A stretch of 64,000 nt of DNA from positions 343,557 to 407,556 of the forward strand of contig JBKQHO010000022.1 in the NCBI GenBank assembly GCA_052267165.1. Reading direction: 5' to 3'. The position numbers and the translations under genes were made by a program. Below, piece by piece: positions 55,038 to 63,958 of this stretch. This DNA comes from CAWICD01 sp052267165 (GTDB lineage Bacteria > Vulcanimicrobiota > Vulcanimicrobiia > Vulcanimicrobiales > Vulcanimicrobiaceae). The notes beneath the pieces were generated by a model. That model was not told the origin of the DNA, did no database searches, and saw nothing but the letters and a program-made list of their open reading frames with translations. Every line of letters begins with the position of its first letter. Within the stretch, counting starts at the first letter, position 1.

Positions 55038-57838
55038 CCCCGAACCGGCCCGGCCTGGGCGCGATCTCGTATCGCATCGGGACGTTCTCGTCGTTCTTCG
55101 AGGCGATGAAGGCACGCCTGTCGAGCGCGGACTATCCCGGCCTCGCGGGCCTGCGCACGCGCGACTCGAGCGATTGGTCCATCGCGTTGCTCGACGCGTG
55201 GGCCTCGCTCGCCGACGTCCTTACATTCTATCAGGAGCGGATTGCGAACGAAGGCTATCTTCGCACGGCGACGGAGCGCCTTTCCGTGCTCGAGCAAGGG
55301 CGAACGGTAGGCTACGCATTGCGTCCTGGCGTCGCGGCGACGGCATACTTCGCGTATTCGATGGACCCGAGCTCCGACGTGACGGTCCCCGCCGGGACGC
55401 GTGCGCAAAGCGTGCCCGCGCAGGGGCAACTGCCGCAAAGCTTCGAAACGTCGGACGACGTCCATGCCCGCGGCGCCTGGAACGCGCTGGGCGTTCGCAA
55501 GACGCAGCCGCAACGCATCGACCTCTCGACGAGCGCGCCGAGCGAGCTCCATCTGCAAGGCGCGAATCTGAAACTCAATCCCGACGACGTGCTGCTGATC
55601 GTCGATCCCAATCACCTCAACGCGGGCGCGACGAACGAGCCGTTCGCCGCCCTCGTGCGGGTCACCAGCGCCGTGGCTCACACGCCGCCCGGACAGACGA
55701 GTCCCTCGCAAACCCATGTCACGCTGCAGACGATTTGGCCGCAGGACGCCGCAATGCGCGAGACGCTCGCTTCCGGCGCTCCTTCGACGGCCGCCGAGCA
55801 ACCGACGCCCGAGACGCTGCTAGCCGGCTACGGGGCGGTTGAAGCGCAGTTGCTCGCCCCGCCGGCGGCCCATCCCCCGAACGCGCAGCGCCTCCCGCAG
55901 ACGGTCGCGACGGCGTTCGCCGGCGGTTCGGACGCGATCGCAAAGGCGTTGACGGTCATGTACCCGGCGCTCGAATCGACCCTGGTCCCGGCACTCCAGC
56001 AAGCGGTCGCGAGCCCGGCGCTCCCGGTCGAAGTGTACGCGTTCCGAGTCAACGCGCTGCCCTTCGGCGCGAACGCGCCCATGCAACTGCTGGGCTTCAC
56101 GGACGATCGCGAAGATCGCCTGCGCAACGTCGGCGAATACCAAGAGTGGACGCTTGCGGGCGACGAGCATCCGATGACGCTTTACCTCGACCGCTACTAC
56201 CCCTCGATCGTCGCGGGAAACGCGCAGGCGAACAGCTATGTCGCGATCATACCGGCAGGTCCACCCGGAGTGGCGCAGCCCGAGATCTCGGCGATCACCA
56301 ACGTCAGCAAGATCGGCCGCGCGCAGTACGGCATTTCGGGAACGATCTCGCAACTCACCCTGGCGCAGGATTGGTACCGGCCGCCGGGCCGAGAGCGGCC
56401 GCGCATCACGTTCTTGCGGCACAGCCAAGTGTACGCGCAAAGCGAGCAGTTGACGCTCGCCGACGTTCCCATCGCCGATCCGCTGCCCGCTTCTTCGCCG
56501 GCGGCCATCGAGCTCGACGACGTCTACGACGGGCTCGATCCGGGACGCTGGCTGATCGTGGCGGGGACGCGGACCGACGTTCCGGGCGCTCCGGCGGCCG
56601 AGCTAGTCATGCTGTCGACGAGCCAACATTCGCTCGATCCGACGCTGCCCGGCGACACGCTGCACACCACGCTCACGCTCTCCGACCCGCTCTCGTATCA
56701 ATACGACCGGCGGAGCGTTCAAGTCTACGGCAACGTCGTGCGCGCGACCCAGGGCGAGACGCGCAGCGAGGTGCTCGGCAGCGGCGACGGCAGCGTCGCC
56801 TTGCAGCAGTTCACGCTAAAGGCGTCGCCGCTCACGTACGTGCCGGCGCCGACCGCGAGCGGCGTGCAAAGCACGCTGCAGGTCAGCGTCAACGGTTTGC
56901 CTTGGTTCGGAAGCGGCGACTTCGATGCGCTGGGCCCAACCGATCGCGCCTTCATCACCGCGACGGACGACTCGGGAAGGACGACGCTGACCTTCGGCGA
57001 CGGCGTGCACGGCGCGCGCCTTCCCACCGGCGTCGAGAACGTGACGGCGACCTACCGCGTCGGCATCGGTCAATCGGGCAACGTCGACGCCGGGCAGATC
57101 ACGCTGCTCACGACGCGACCGCTCGGCGTCAAAGCGCTCAGCAATCCGCTCCCGGCGAGCGGCGGAGCCGATCCCGAGGACGCCGACCAAGGGCGTAAGA
57201 ACGTGCCGCTGGCCGCGGCGGCGCTCGACCGCATCGTGTCGGTCGCCGACTACGCGGCCGTTGCGCGAACGTTCGCGGGCGTCGCGAAGGCCGCCGCGGC
57301 ACGGCTATCAGGCGCGCCGGCGACCGTCCAAGTCACGCTCGCGGCCGACGGGGACGCGACGGTCGACGCGACGTCGCCGCTGCTGCAAAACCTCGTCGCG
57401 ACGCTGCAAAGCCAAGGCGATCCGCACGCCACGCTCGACGTGCAGGGGCGCAGCCTGATCGTGCTGATCCTCTCGGCGCACGTCGGCTTGCAGCCACGCT
57501 ACCAGTGGGAGAGCGTCGCGGCGGCGATCCGCTCCGCGTTGCTCGACACGTTCGGCTTCGACCAGCGTTCGCTGGCGCAGGACGTGTACCTAAGCGAAGC
57601 GATCGCAGCGATCCAGTCGGTGGCCGGCGTCGATTCGGTGAGCGTCGACGTCTTCCAAGGCGTGCAGGATAGCGCCGCGGCGACGGCGCTCGGCGAGCTG
57701 GGGAGCGCCACGGCGCAGACAACGATCACCGCAAGCCCCGCTCAGCGCAACGGCGACGGCACGATTGCTCCCGCGCAACTCGCGATCTTCAAAGCTGAAC
57801 TTCCTGAGTCGATCGTGCTGCAGGAGAGCGGCTCGTGA
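55034..57838 (+). CDS. large baseplate wedge protein (gp6/J-like), second copy
   Basis: Protein of 934 residues, ATG overlapping the first copy's stop (ATGA). Same architecture: ALLDAWASLADVLTFYQERI and NEGYLRTATERLSVLEQGRT near the N-terminus, and the J-type core LTFGDGVHGARLPTGVENVT then ATYRVGIGQSGNVDAGQI and NPLPASGGADPEDADQGRKN near 660-720. The roughly 450-residue middle part is not shared with the first copy. The two probably form a heteromeric wedge, as Afp11 and Afp12 do. Confidence 0.9.
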   Translation: MTPNRPGLGAISYRIGTFSSFFEAMKARLSSADYPGLAGLRTRDSSDWSIALLDAWASLADVLTFYQERIANEGYLRTATERLSVLEQGRTVGYALRPGVAATAYFAYSMDPSSDVTVPAGTRAQSVPAQGQLPQSFETSDDVHARGAWNALGVRKTQPQRIDLSTSAPSELHLQGANLKLNPDDVLLIVDPNHLNAGATNEPFAALVRVTSAVAHTPPGQTSPSQTHVTLQTIWPQDAAMRETLASGAPSTAAEQPTPETLLAGYGAVEAQLLAPPAAHPPNAQRLPQTVATAFAGGSDAIAKALTVMYPALESTLVPALQQAVASPALPVEVYAFRVNALPFGANAPMQLLGFTDDREDRLRNVGEYQEWTLAGDEHPMTLYLDRYYPSIVAGNAQANSYVAIIPAGPPGVAQPEISAITNVSKIGRAQYGISGTISQLTLAQDWYRPPGRERPRITFLRHSQVYAQSEQLTLADVPIADPLPASSPAAIELDDVYDGLDPGRWLIVAGTRTDVPGAPAAELVMLSTSQHSLDPTLPGDTLHTTLTLSDPLSYQYDRRSVQVYGNVVRATQGETRSEVLGSGDGSVALQQFTLKASPLTYVPAPTASGVQSTLQVSVNGLPWFGSGDFDALGPTDRAFITATDDSGRTTLTFGDGVHGARLPTGVENVTATYRVGIGQSGNVDAGQITLLTTRPLGVKALSNPLPASGGADPEDADQGRKNVPLAAAALDRIVSVADYAAVARTFAGVAKAAAARLSGAPATVQVTLAADGDATVDATSPLLQNLVATLQSQGDPHATLDVQGRSLIVLILSAHVGLQPRYQWESVAAAIRSALLDTFGFDQRSLAQDVYLSEAIAAIQSVAGVDSVSVDVFQGVQDSAAATALGELGSATAQTTITASPAQRNGDGTIAPAQLAIFKAELPESIVLQESGS

Positions 57839-60135
57839 GCACGCCGAACGACCGGCTCTACACGCTGCTTCCCTCGATCGTGCGGCAGCGTGACGCGACG
57901 GCGGGGCAGCCCCTGCGCGCGCTGCTCAGCGTCATCTCCGAACAGGTCGACCTGCTCGAGGCGAACATCGGACAGCTCTACGACGACTGGTTCATCGAGA
58001 CGTGCCAGGACTGGGTCGTACCGTACATCGGCGATCTCGTGGGCTACGAGGTGCTGCACGAAGCGGGCGAGCCGAGCACCGCTTCGACGCGCGAGGCGCG
58101 CAGTCTCAACCGGATCCTCATTCCGCGCCAAGACGTCGCCAATACCGTTCGCGCCCGGCGGCGCAAGGGCACGCTGGCGGCGCTGCTGGAGCTTGCCTGG
58201 GACGTGGGCGGCTGGCGTGCGGCAGCGGTGGAATTCGACCGGCTCGCCGCGCTCACGCAGTCGCTCGACGATCTGCGCAGCGCGCGCGGGCGAACGGTCG
58301 ATCTGCGCTCGCAGGACACGCTCGAGCGCATCGGCCTCCCGGGCGATCTCGCGGCGCGCACCGTCGAACTGCGCGGGCCGGAGCGGCGGCACGGCGCGGC
58401 ATCCTTGCCGACCAGCGGCGTCGGCATATTCGTTCCGCGCTACCGCGCCTATTCTGTCTCGCAGTGCGCCGCCGCCTGGGCGGCGCAAGCGGCGGAACAC
58501 GGCTTCACCTTCAGCCCGCTCGGCAACGACGTCCGGCTGTTCGCGGCGGGGCCGCTCGCCGTGGCTTTGCGGCGCGGCGAGGTCGCGAGCGAAACGCAGT
58601 ACGGCGAAGGCAAGAGTCTCGCCATCTGGACCCGCGGCGACCAGCCTGCGGACGAGCTTCGCTTGATCCCGCGCGAGAAGATCGTACCTGCGAACTTGTC
58701 GCACTGGCGGCACCGGACCCATGCGGGGAACGTCGCCGTCGATCCCCTCCTCGGCCGCATCAGCTTTCCGCCCGACGAGACCCCGGCCAACGTCGTCGTT
58801 GCGTATCACTACGGCTTCAGCGCCGATACCGGCGCGGGGGAGTACGAGCGCGAGCCGGTCCCGCTTCCGCCGCTGCCGCTCGGCGCCGCGGTCGACGGCG
58901 ACACCGTCAAGTTCAGCGGCGCTTGCCTCGCGGGGATCAGCGTCGAGCTGTCGGTCGACGCGAGCGCCGTCCCCGCCCGGTACCTGACGGCGGCGGCCGA
59001 TACGCCCGCTTCGGTGGCCACGGCCTTCGTCGCTGCGGTCGCCGCGTTGACAATTCCCGGCGTATCGGCCACGGCTGCCGGCGGCACGCTCTGGGTCGCG
59101 GGCGCCGATAGTTTGGCCGTCAACTTTCCGCAACGCATGTATTCGGTCTCGGCCGGCGGCAGCGAGGCGCACGAGCGGCTGAGCCAGGCACTCGTGCAGT
59201 GGAGGAGCGATGCTCCGGCGCGCGCGGTCATCCAGATCGCCGACAGCGAGATCTACGACGAGGACCAGATCGACATCGAACTGCTTGCCGGACAAGCGCT
59301 CGAAATACGAGCGGCGAGCGGCGCGCGGCCGGTGCTCCGCATGGTCGAGTGGCGCGCGGGCGCACCCGAACCGCTGCGCGTCGGCGGCGCTGCGGACAGC
59401 AGCCTGGCTTTCGACGGCGTGCTGATCGCGGGCTGCGGCATTCGCCTCAGCGGTCAGGTCGCGCGGCTCGTCGTGCGGCGCTCGACGCTCGTGCCGGGCT
59501 GGAAGCACCTATCGCAGACGGCTCGCCGGCATCGGGTCGAGCCGAGCATCGAGGTCGAGGATACGCCGGCGGCGATCGCTATCGAGCGCAGCATCGTCGG
59601 CCCCATCTTGGTGCGCCGCGCGGAAGGCGCGCCCCGGCCGACGGCGCTGCGGATCTCCGACAGCATCGTCGACGCGTTCGAGCACGGTGAAGCGATCGCT
59701 TCGCCGGACGCGCGCGTCGCCGACGTCGAGCTTCGCATCGAGCGCTCGACGGTCTTCGGCCGCGTGCGCGCGCACGCCGTGCGGCTCGTCGAGAACTCGA
59801 TCTTCAGCGCAGAGGTGACGATCGGCGATCGGCAGCACGGCTGCTTCCGGTTCTCCTTCGTTCCGCCCGGCTCGCGGACGCCGCAGCGCTACGAATGCCA
59901 GCCCGCTCTGACGGCCGGCATCGTACCGACCTTCGTGAGCACGCGCTTCGACGAAGCGGGATACGCGCGGCTGGCCGACGACGCGCCGGCCGAGATCGCG
60001 CAAGGCGCCGACGACCGCGCCGAGATGGGCGCTTTTCACGATCTCTTCCGCGCGCAACGCGAGGCGAACCTGCGCGCTCGGCTCGCGGAATACGTACCGG
60101 CAGGTACCGACTTCGCACTTCTCTTCATCTCGTAG
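57835..60135 (+). CDS. tail protein I-like baseplate protein with large C-terminal extension
   Basis: Protein of 766 residues. The N-terminal part (DRLYTLLPSIVRQRDATAGQ, LLSVISEQVDLLEANIGQLY, DDWFIETCQDWVVPYIGDLV, VRARRRKGTLAALLELAWDV) matches phage tail protein I (P2-I-like) of CIS wedges, normally about 200-250 residues. The long remainder contains beta-rich segments and, at about 480-700, strands like a beta-helix (LRVGGAADSSLAFDGVLIAG, GIRLSGQVARLVVRRSTLVP, AIAIERSIVGPILVRRAEGA, DVELRIERSTVFGRVRAHAV). Such a parallel beta-helix could be a built-in attachment surface, which matters because no separate fibre gene is seen. Confidence 0.8.
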   Translation: MSTPNDRLYTLLPSIVRQRDATAGQPLRALLSVISEQVDLLEANIGQLYDDWFIETCQDWVVPYIGDLVGYEVLHEAGEPSTASTREARSLNRILIPRQDVANTVRARRRKGTLAALLELAWDVGGWRAAAVEFDRLAALTQSLDDLRSARGRTVDLRSQDTLERIGLPGDLAARTVELRGPERRHGAASLPTSGVGIFVPRYRAYSVSQCAAAWAAQAAEHGFTFSPLGNDVRLFAAGPLAVALRRGEVASETQYGEGKSLAIWTRGDQPADELRLIPREKIVPANLSHWRHRTHAGNVAVDPLLGRISFPPDETPANVVVAYHYGFSADTGAGEYEREPVPLPPLPLGAAVDGDTVKFSGACLAGISVELSVDASAVPARYLTAAADTPASVATAFVAAVAALTIPGVSATAAGGTLWVAGADSLAVNFPQRMYSVSAGGSEAHERLSQALVQWRSDAPARAVIQIADSEIYDEDQIDIELLAGQALEIRAASGARPVLRMVEWRAGAPEPLRVGGAADSSLAFDGVLIAGCGIRLSGQVARLVVRRSTLVPGWKHLSQTARRHRVEPSIEVEDTPAAIAIERSIVGPILVRRAEGAPRPTALRISDSIVDAFEHGEAIASPDARVADVELRIERSTVFGRVRAHAVRLVENSIFSAEVTIGDRQHGCFRFSFVPPGSRTPQRYECQPALTAGIVPTFVSTRFDEAGYARLADDAPAEIAQGADDRAEMGAFHDLFRAQREANLRARLAEYVPAGTDFALLFIS

Positions 60136-60145
60136 GAACGGCAAC

Positions 60146-61432
60146 ATGAAAGGTGACTTCACGCGCGACACATTCGACCGGACGAGCAGCTTCTATCGGG
60201 TCTTGCTCCAACAGGGTCGCGTCCAACTCGACGCGGACTGGAACGAGCAGATTTCGATTCTGCTGCACCGCTTCGAGACGATGATCGTCGACGTCTTCGG
60301 GCCGCACGGCGGTCCCGAGAGCGAATGCGGCTTTGCCGTGTTCTGCAACGAGTTCGGGGACGTGTGTCTGAGCCGAGGCCGCTATTACGTCGCCGGCCTG
60401 CTCTGCGAGAACCGCGAGATCGCAAAGCTCGACGCGCCCGCGAGTCTGGAGGCGCCTGACCCGCCGGTGGCCTACATCGTGTATCTCGACGTCTTCGAGC
60501 AGTACGTCGCCGCCGCGCAGGATTCGGCGCTGGCCGAGGTGGCACTCGGCGGCCTCGATACGGCAGGCCGCACGCGCATCTGCTGGCAAGCGAGATATTG
60601 GCCGATCGAAGTGCAAACCGCGGGCGAAGAACGCCCCACGCGAGAGCATTGGGGCCGGCAGTGGGAGCTGGCGCTGCGCGACATGGCGGAGGCAGCCGCG
60701 CAGCGCGGCTCGATGCGAGCGCGAGCATCGGCGCAATATGGCTACACAGGTCCGGAGAATCAGCTCTACCGCGTCGAGATTCACCGCGGCGGCCAGGCCG
60801 GCGACGGCGGTGCGACCTGGAAGTGGTCGCGCGAGAATGGCTCGGTCGCGTTCGCGATCTCAGGGATCGGGTCGAGCGTCGAGCTGCACGCCGGTCCGCG
60901 AGCGCCAGGCGCGATCGCAACCGGCGACTGGGTCGAGATAACGACCGACCTGGATCGCGAGGACGACGATTCCAAGCCCGCGCTCTACCGCGTCACCGCT
61001 GCCGGCGCGAGCGGCTCCGAGCTGTCACTGGATCCGATGCCGTCGTTCAAGTACCAGAGCGAAACGCACCCGATCGTGCGGCGTTGGGACCAGCGCGCCG
61101 ATGCGGACGGCGACGATCTCGCGGCGTCGGGCGGATGCCTGCCCTTGGTCGAGGATCAGTGGCTGCCGCTCGAAGCGGGAGTCGAGGTCTACTTCAGCTC
61201 CGCCGAGGAGGATAGGGCACCCAACCGCTACCGGGGCGGAGACTATTGGCTGATTCCGGCGCGCACCGCGACCGGCACGATCGAGTGGGCCGAGCCTAGC
61301 AAGGAGGGCGTTCCACCACGAGGGATTCGACATCGGTACGCGCCGCTCGGCGGCCTCGTTCGCCGCCATCACGGACTCTCCCACGAGCACGATTTTCGTC
61401 TGCGGCGGTCCCCGCTGCCGTTGCTGCCATGA
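60146..61432 (+). CDS. DUF6519 family CIS-associated protein
   Basis: Protein of 428 residues, 10 bp after the previous gene. The N-terminus MKGDFTRDTFDRTSSFYRVL then LQQGRVQLDADWNEQISILL is the family signature; YVAGLLCENR, VYLDVFEQYV and GATWKWSRENGSVAFAI follow. Proteins of this family occur with CIS and phage-like baseplate genes; their exact role is unknown, but the opening motif also appears in fibre- or collar-like proteins. The stop overlaps the membrane sensor gene by 4 bp. Confidence 0.8.
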   Translation: MKGDFTRDTFDRTSSFYRVLLQQGRVQLDADWNEQISILLHRFETMIVDVFGPHGGPESECGFAVFCNEFGDVCLSRGRYYVAGLLCENREIAKLDAPASLEAPDPPVAYIVYLDVFEQYVAAAQDSALAEVALGGLDTAGRTRICWQARYWPIEVQTAGEERPTREHWGRQWELALRDMAEAAAQRGSMRARASAQYGYTGPENQLYRVEIHRGGQAGDGGATWKWSRENGSVAFAISGIGSSVELHAGPRAPGAIATGDWVEITTDLDREDDDSKPALYRVTAAGASGSELSLDPMPSFKYQSETHPIVRRWDQRADADGDDLAASGGCLPLVEDQWLPLEAGVEVYFSSAEEDRAPNRYRGGDYWLIPARTATGTIEWAEPSKEGVPPRGIRHRYAPLGGLVRRHHGLSHEHDFRLRRSPLPLLP

Positions 61433-62631
61433 GCGCCTGCCCCGTCTGCCGTTCCCAAAACCCGGTCGCGGCGATGCGCTGCTGGTCGTGCGGCTCGTCG
61501 CTGGCGGAGGCCATCAAGCCGGAAGATCGGCCGCAGGAGCCGGTCGACCGCCGCGACGAGCCGGCAGAACGCGAGCGGCGAGAGCGTGAAGAGCGCAAGC
61601 GGCTCGAACGTGAAGAGCGCGAGCGGCTCGAACGTGAAGCGCGTGTCGTGGAGGAGCCGGACTCGCGCGAGACGGATGCGCTCGACGACGTGACCGAGCT
61701 GCACGAGCCCGACGACGTCGTCGTCGAACGCCAACCGCCCGCGGCGGCCGCGCCGCCCACGCCGAGCGGCTTGCCGGTGAATCTGCTCACGAAGTTCGGC
61801 CTCTCGATCGCGGTCATTTTCTGGCTCGCGCTGTTGCTCGGCGGAAGAGCCTGGCACGACTATCTGCAGCGTCAGGCGAGCGAACAAGTGCTGCAGCAGG
61901 CCAAGCTGATGATCCAGTCCGCGACGGCCATGCGAACGTACACCGAGCAGCAGATTCAGCCGCTGGTCGGCGTGCGGCGCACCGCGGACTTCCACCCACA
62001 GTGGGTCCCGTTCTACGCGGCTTCGCAAGTCTTCAGGATTCTCAGCACCGACTATCCCGATTACACCTATAAAGAAGCCGCGCTCAACCCGATGAATCTG
62101 CGCGACCGCGCGGTCGATTGGGAAGCGGACATCATCAACTACTTCCGCGACAACCCGGGCAAGACGTCACTCTCCGGCGAGCGCGAGAGCGTGACGGGAC
62201 GCTCGCTCTACCTCGCGCATCCGATCACGGCGGAGGCCGGATGCCTGGAATGTCACGGAGCGCCCTCGGCCGCGCCGCCGCGCATGGTCGCCCTCTATGG
62301 ACCGGATAACGGCTTCGGCTGGCGCCTCCACGAGGTCGTCGGCGCGCAGATCGTCTCGGTTCCCGTCGCCGTCCCGCGCCGTTTCGCCGATTCGGCCTTC
62401 TACGGCTGGTTGGATTCGGTCACGGCCCTCGGCATCGTGACGCTGATCGTCGTCGGATTGTTGCTAGTGTTCCTCGTCACGAGGCGGGTCGGCCGCATCA
62501 CGACCGCGACCCATGACCTTGCCGAAGGAAAGAGCACGAAGGACGTCCCTGTTTCCGGCACCGATGAGATCGCGCGCCTGGAACGAGCCTTCAACAACCT
62601 GCGTAAGAGCCTCGGCGGCGCGCGCAAGTGA
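61429..62631 (+). CDS. zinc-ribbon, coiled-coil, haem-sensor (DUF3365) and HAMP membrane protein
   Basis: Protein of 400 residues, ATG inside the stop of the DUF6519 gene. Order: zinc ribbon with C4, C7, C18, C21; a Glu/Arg-rich helix at about 45-75 predicted as a coiled coil; acidic linker; membrane helix at about 119-139; an extracytoplasmic DUF3365 (Tll0287-like) domain ending with CLECH at 272-276, a site for covalent haem c; a second membrane helix at about 330-352; HAMP to the end (TRRVGRITTATHDLAEGKST, DEIARLERAFNNLRKSLGG). No kinase or methyl-accepting domain follows. The zinc ribbon and coiled coil would be cytosolic. It is the only membrane protein of the CIS block. Confidence 0.82.
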   Translation: MSACPVCRSQNPVAAMRCWSCGSSLAEAIKPEDRPQEPVDRRDEPAERERREREERKRLEREERERLEREARVVEEPDSRETDALDDVTELHEPDDVVVERQPPAAAAPPTPSGLPVNLLTKFGLSIAVIFWLALLLGGRAWHDYLQRQASEQVLQQAKLMIQSATAMRTYTEQQIQPLVGVRRTADFHPQWVPFYAASQVFRILSTDYPDYTYKEAALNPMNLRDRAVDWEADIINYFRDNPGKTSLSGERESVTGRSLYLAHPITAEAGCLECHGAPSAAPPRMVALYGPDNGFGWRLHEVVGAQIVSVPVAVPRRFADSAFYGWLDSVTALGIVTLIVVGLLLVFLVTRRVGRITTATHDLAEGKSTKDVPVSGTDEIARLERAFNNLRKSLGGARK

Positions 62632-63195
62632 GGACGAAAGATTCGGCGCGCCTGCGAAGGGCACGCGACCGCTGACGTCCTCTGACCCGTAGGGGCGGGG
62701 AGGTCACTACCTATGCGCGTCCCGCACGCCCCATAAGCTCGCCGACGGCCGCAGCCCGGAGGCCGGTAACTCGAGCAATGAGGACAGCGGGCTTCGCTCC
62801 TCATCGGCGTGCGCCATTTCCGTACAGACGGCGAGCGTTTATGAGAGCATGATCCCGGGAGTCTTCGACATCAGGCTGGCAAGCCCGGAATGCGTCACGT
62901 CCTAGCGCTCAAGACCTTTGCGCCGCCTTCAGCTCGAATGGAAGGGTGAGGCTTTGTTGCACTGGACTCGGCGCGCGTCCGGGCGCTATCGTGACGCAAC
63001 GAGAACCCGCAGCAGTAGTACGTGAGTTTCGTCAGTTGACCGGTACATGGTTGAGTTCTATAGTTAGGTTCTTAATATTTGTCGACTCTTTCATGAAGTC
63101 GTGGGGTTTGAAGACCTCAGCCCCACGTTGCGAAGGGAGCCGAACTCTTTGGCCTGCGCAAGTGTCGCTTTTGCCTGGCACATGAACGGAGTGGC
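62632..63195. other. intergenic region after the injection system
   Basis: About 560 bp. Near 62778-62804 there is a hairpin (ATGAGGA/TCCTCAT) about 150 bp after the last CIS gene that might terminate the operon, but it lacks a T-run. From about 63040 the sequence becomes less GC-rich (TTAGGTTCTTAATATTTGTC). Short frames on both strands show no motif. A change of origin somewhere between here and 63360 is suspected. Confidence 0.5.
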
Positions 63196-63384
63196 ATGAA
63201 AGCTCTCAACGACGAGGCAGCGGTAAAGCGCACCAACGGCGACGCCTCCGAAAAGAAAGCGCCCAACCACGAGTTCGGCATCGAGCTCAAGCCGCGACGC
63301 TCTGTGAAGAAGGTCGCCGCAGAAGCGCGCCTGTCGATCCTCCGACCGCCACCGCCTGGATGGCCGGGTCAAGCCCGGCCATGA
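63196..63384 (+). CDS. possible small protein
   Basis: Frame of 62 codons with a GGAG-type ribosome site. The first 50 residues are charged (MKALNDEAAVKRTNGDASEK, FGIELKPRRSVKKVAAEARL) and the tail is encoded by the palindromic repeat that follows. No family recognised; it may not be expressed. Confidence 0.3.
   Translation: MKALNDEAAVKRTNGDASEKKAPNHEFGIELKPRRSVKKVAAEARLSILRPPPPGWPGQARP
63360..63382 (+). repeat. REP-like palindrome of alphaproteobacterial type
   Basis: Perfect 9-bp stem ATGGCCGGG/CCCGGCCAT with loop TCAAG. From memory, palindromes of the form GGCCGGG-TCAAG-CCCGGCC are very common between genes in Bradyrhizobium and other Rhizobiales. It is the only copy I saw in the window. 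Confidence 0.65.
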
Positions 63385-63412
63385 CGGCGGTCCGGCCTAA
63401 ATGCAGAATGCT

Positions 63413-63958
63413 CTAGCGGTCGAAATCGAAGCCGCCGAACAGCTCTTCGACCTTCTCGATCCTGACGCAAAGCTCCGGCCGGCCGAGTTTGCGGCGGGCG
63501 AGGAAGCGCGGCCGGCGGGAAAGGATGGGCTTGCCGCGGCGGCGCGGCGCGGGCGGCCGGATCGCGACGCGGCCGAGCAACTCCCGGTCCGGTTCGTCGC
63601 AGCCCTCGGCGCGCTCGACCAGGGCCGGCAGGCCGAGCACGCGCGCCCACAGCCGCCATTCGGCCTGAATGTCGCTGTCGTCGCTGGTCTCGGCGAGCGT
63701 GACGCCGAGGTCGGGGTCGGCGTGGACGAGGCGGATCTGGTAAGCGAAGCCCGCGTCGCGCGCGTCGACGACGCGCAGCGCGACGCCGCGATAGGCGCTG
63801 GTCGGCACGGTGACGCGCATGGATATGCCGGCGACGACGCGATTGATGGCGACCTGGTCGCCGTCGAGGCGCACGAAGCGCCGCCGCCCGTCGGCGCGCG
63901 GGTCGGGCGCGGCGAAGCGGCGCGGCTCGAAGGCGCCGTACTTGGGCGCAGGCAGCAT
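63413..63958 (-). CDS. DUF6101-like protein
   Basis: Protein of 181 residues from the ATG at 63958, which follows GAGGGA; a TTG 9 bp upstream is possible. Order: basic N-terminus with RRFVRLDGDQVAINRVVAGI, MRVTVPTSAYRGVALRVVDA, LVHADPDLGVTLAETSDDSD, IQAEWRLWARVLGLPALVER, and a very basic stretch ending SRRPRFLARRKLGRPE. The segments around AEWxxWARVLG and RRPRFLARRKxGRP are, as I recall, typical of DUF6101 proteins, known mainly from Alphaproteobacteria. Function unknown. Confidence 0.6.
   Translation of the reverse strand: MLPAPKYGAFEPRRFAAPDPRADGRRRFVRLDGDQVAINRVVAGISMRVTVPTSAYRGVALRVVDARDAGFAYQIRLVHADPDLGVTLAETSDDSDIQAEWRLWARVLGLPALVERAEGCDEPDRELLGRVAIRPPAPRRRGKPILSRRPRFLARRKLGRPELCVRIEKVEELFGGFDFDR

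Noticed and set aside
62946..63185. Forward open frame of 79 codons after the injection system
   Set aside because: No ribosome site or motif and mixed composition; not supportable as a gene.
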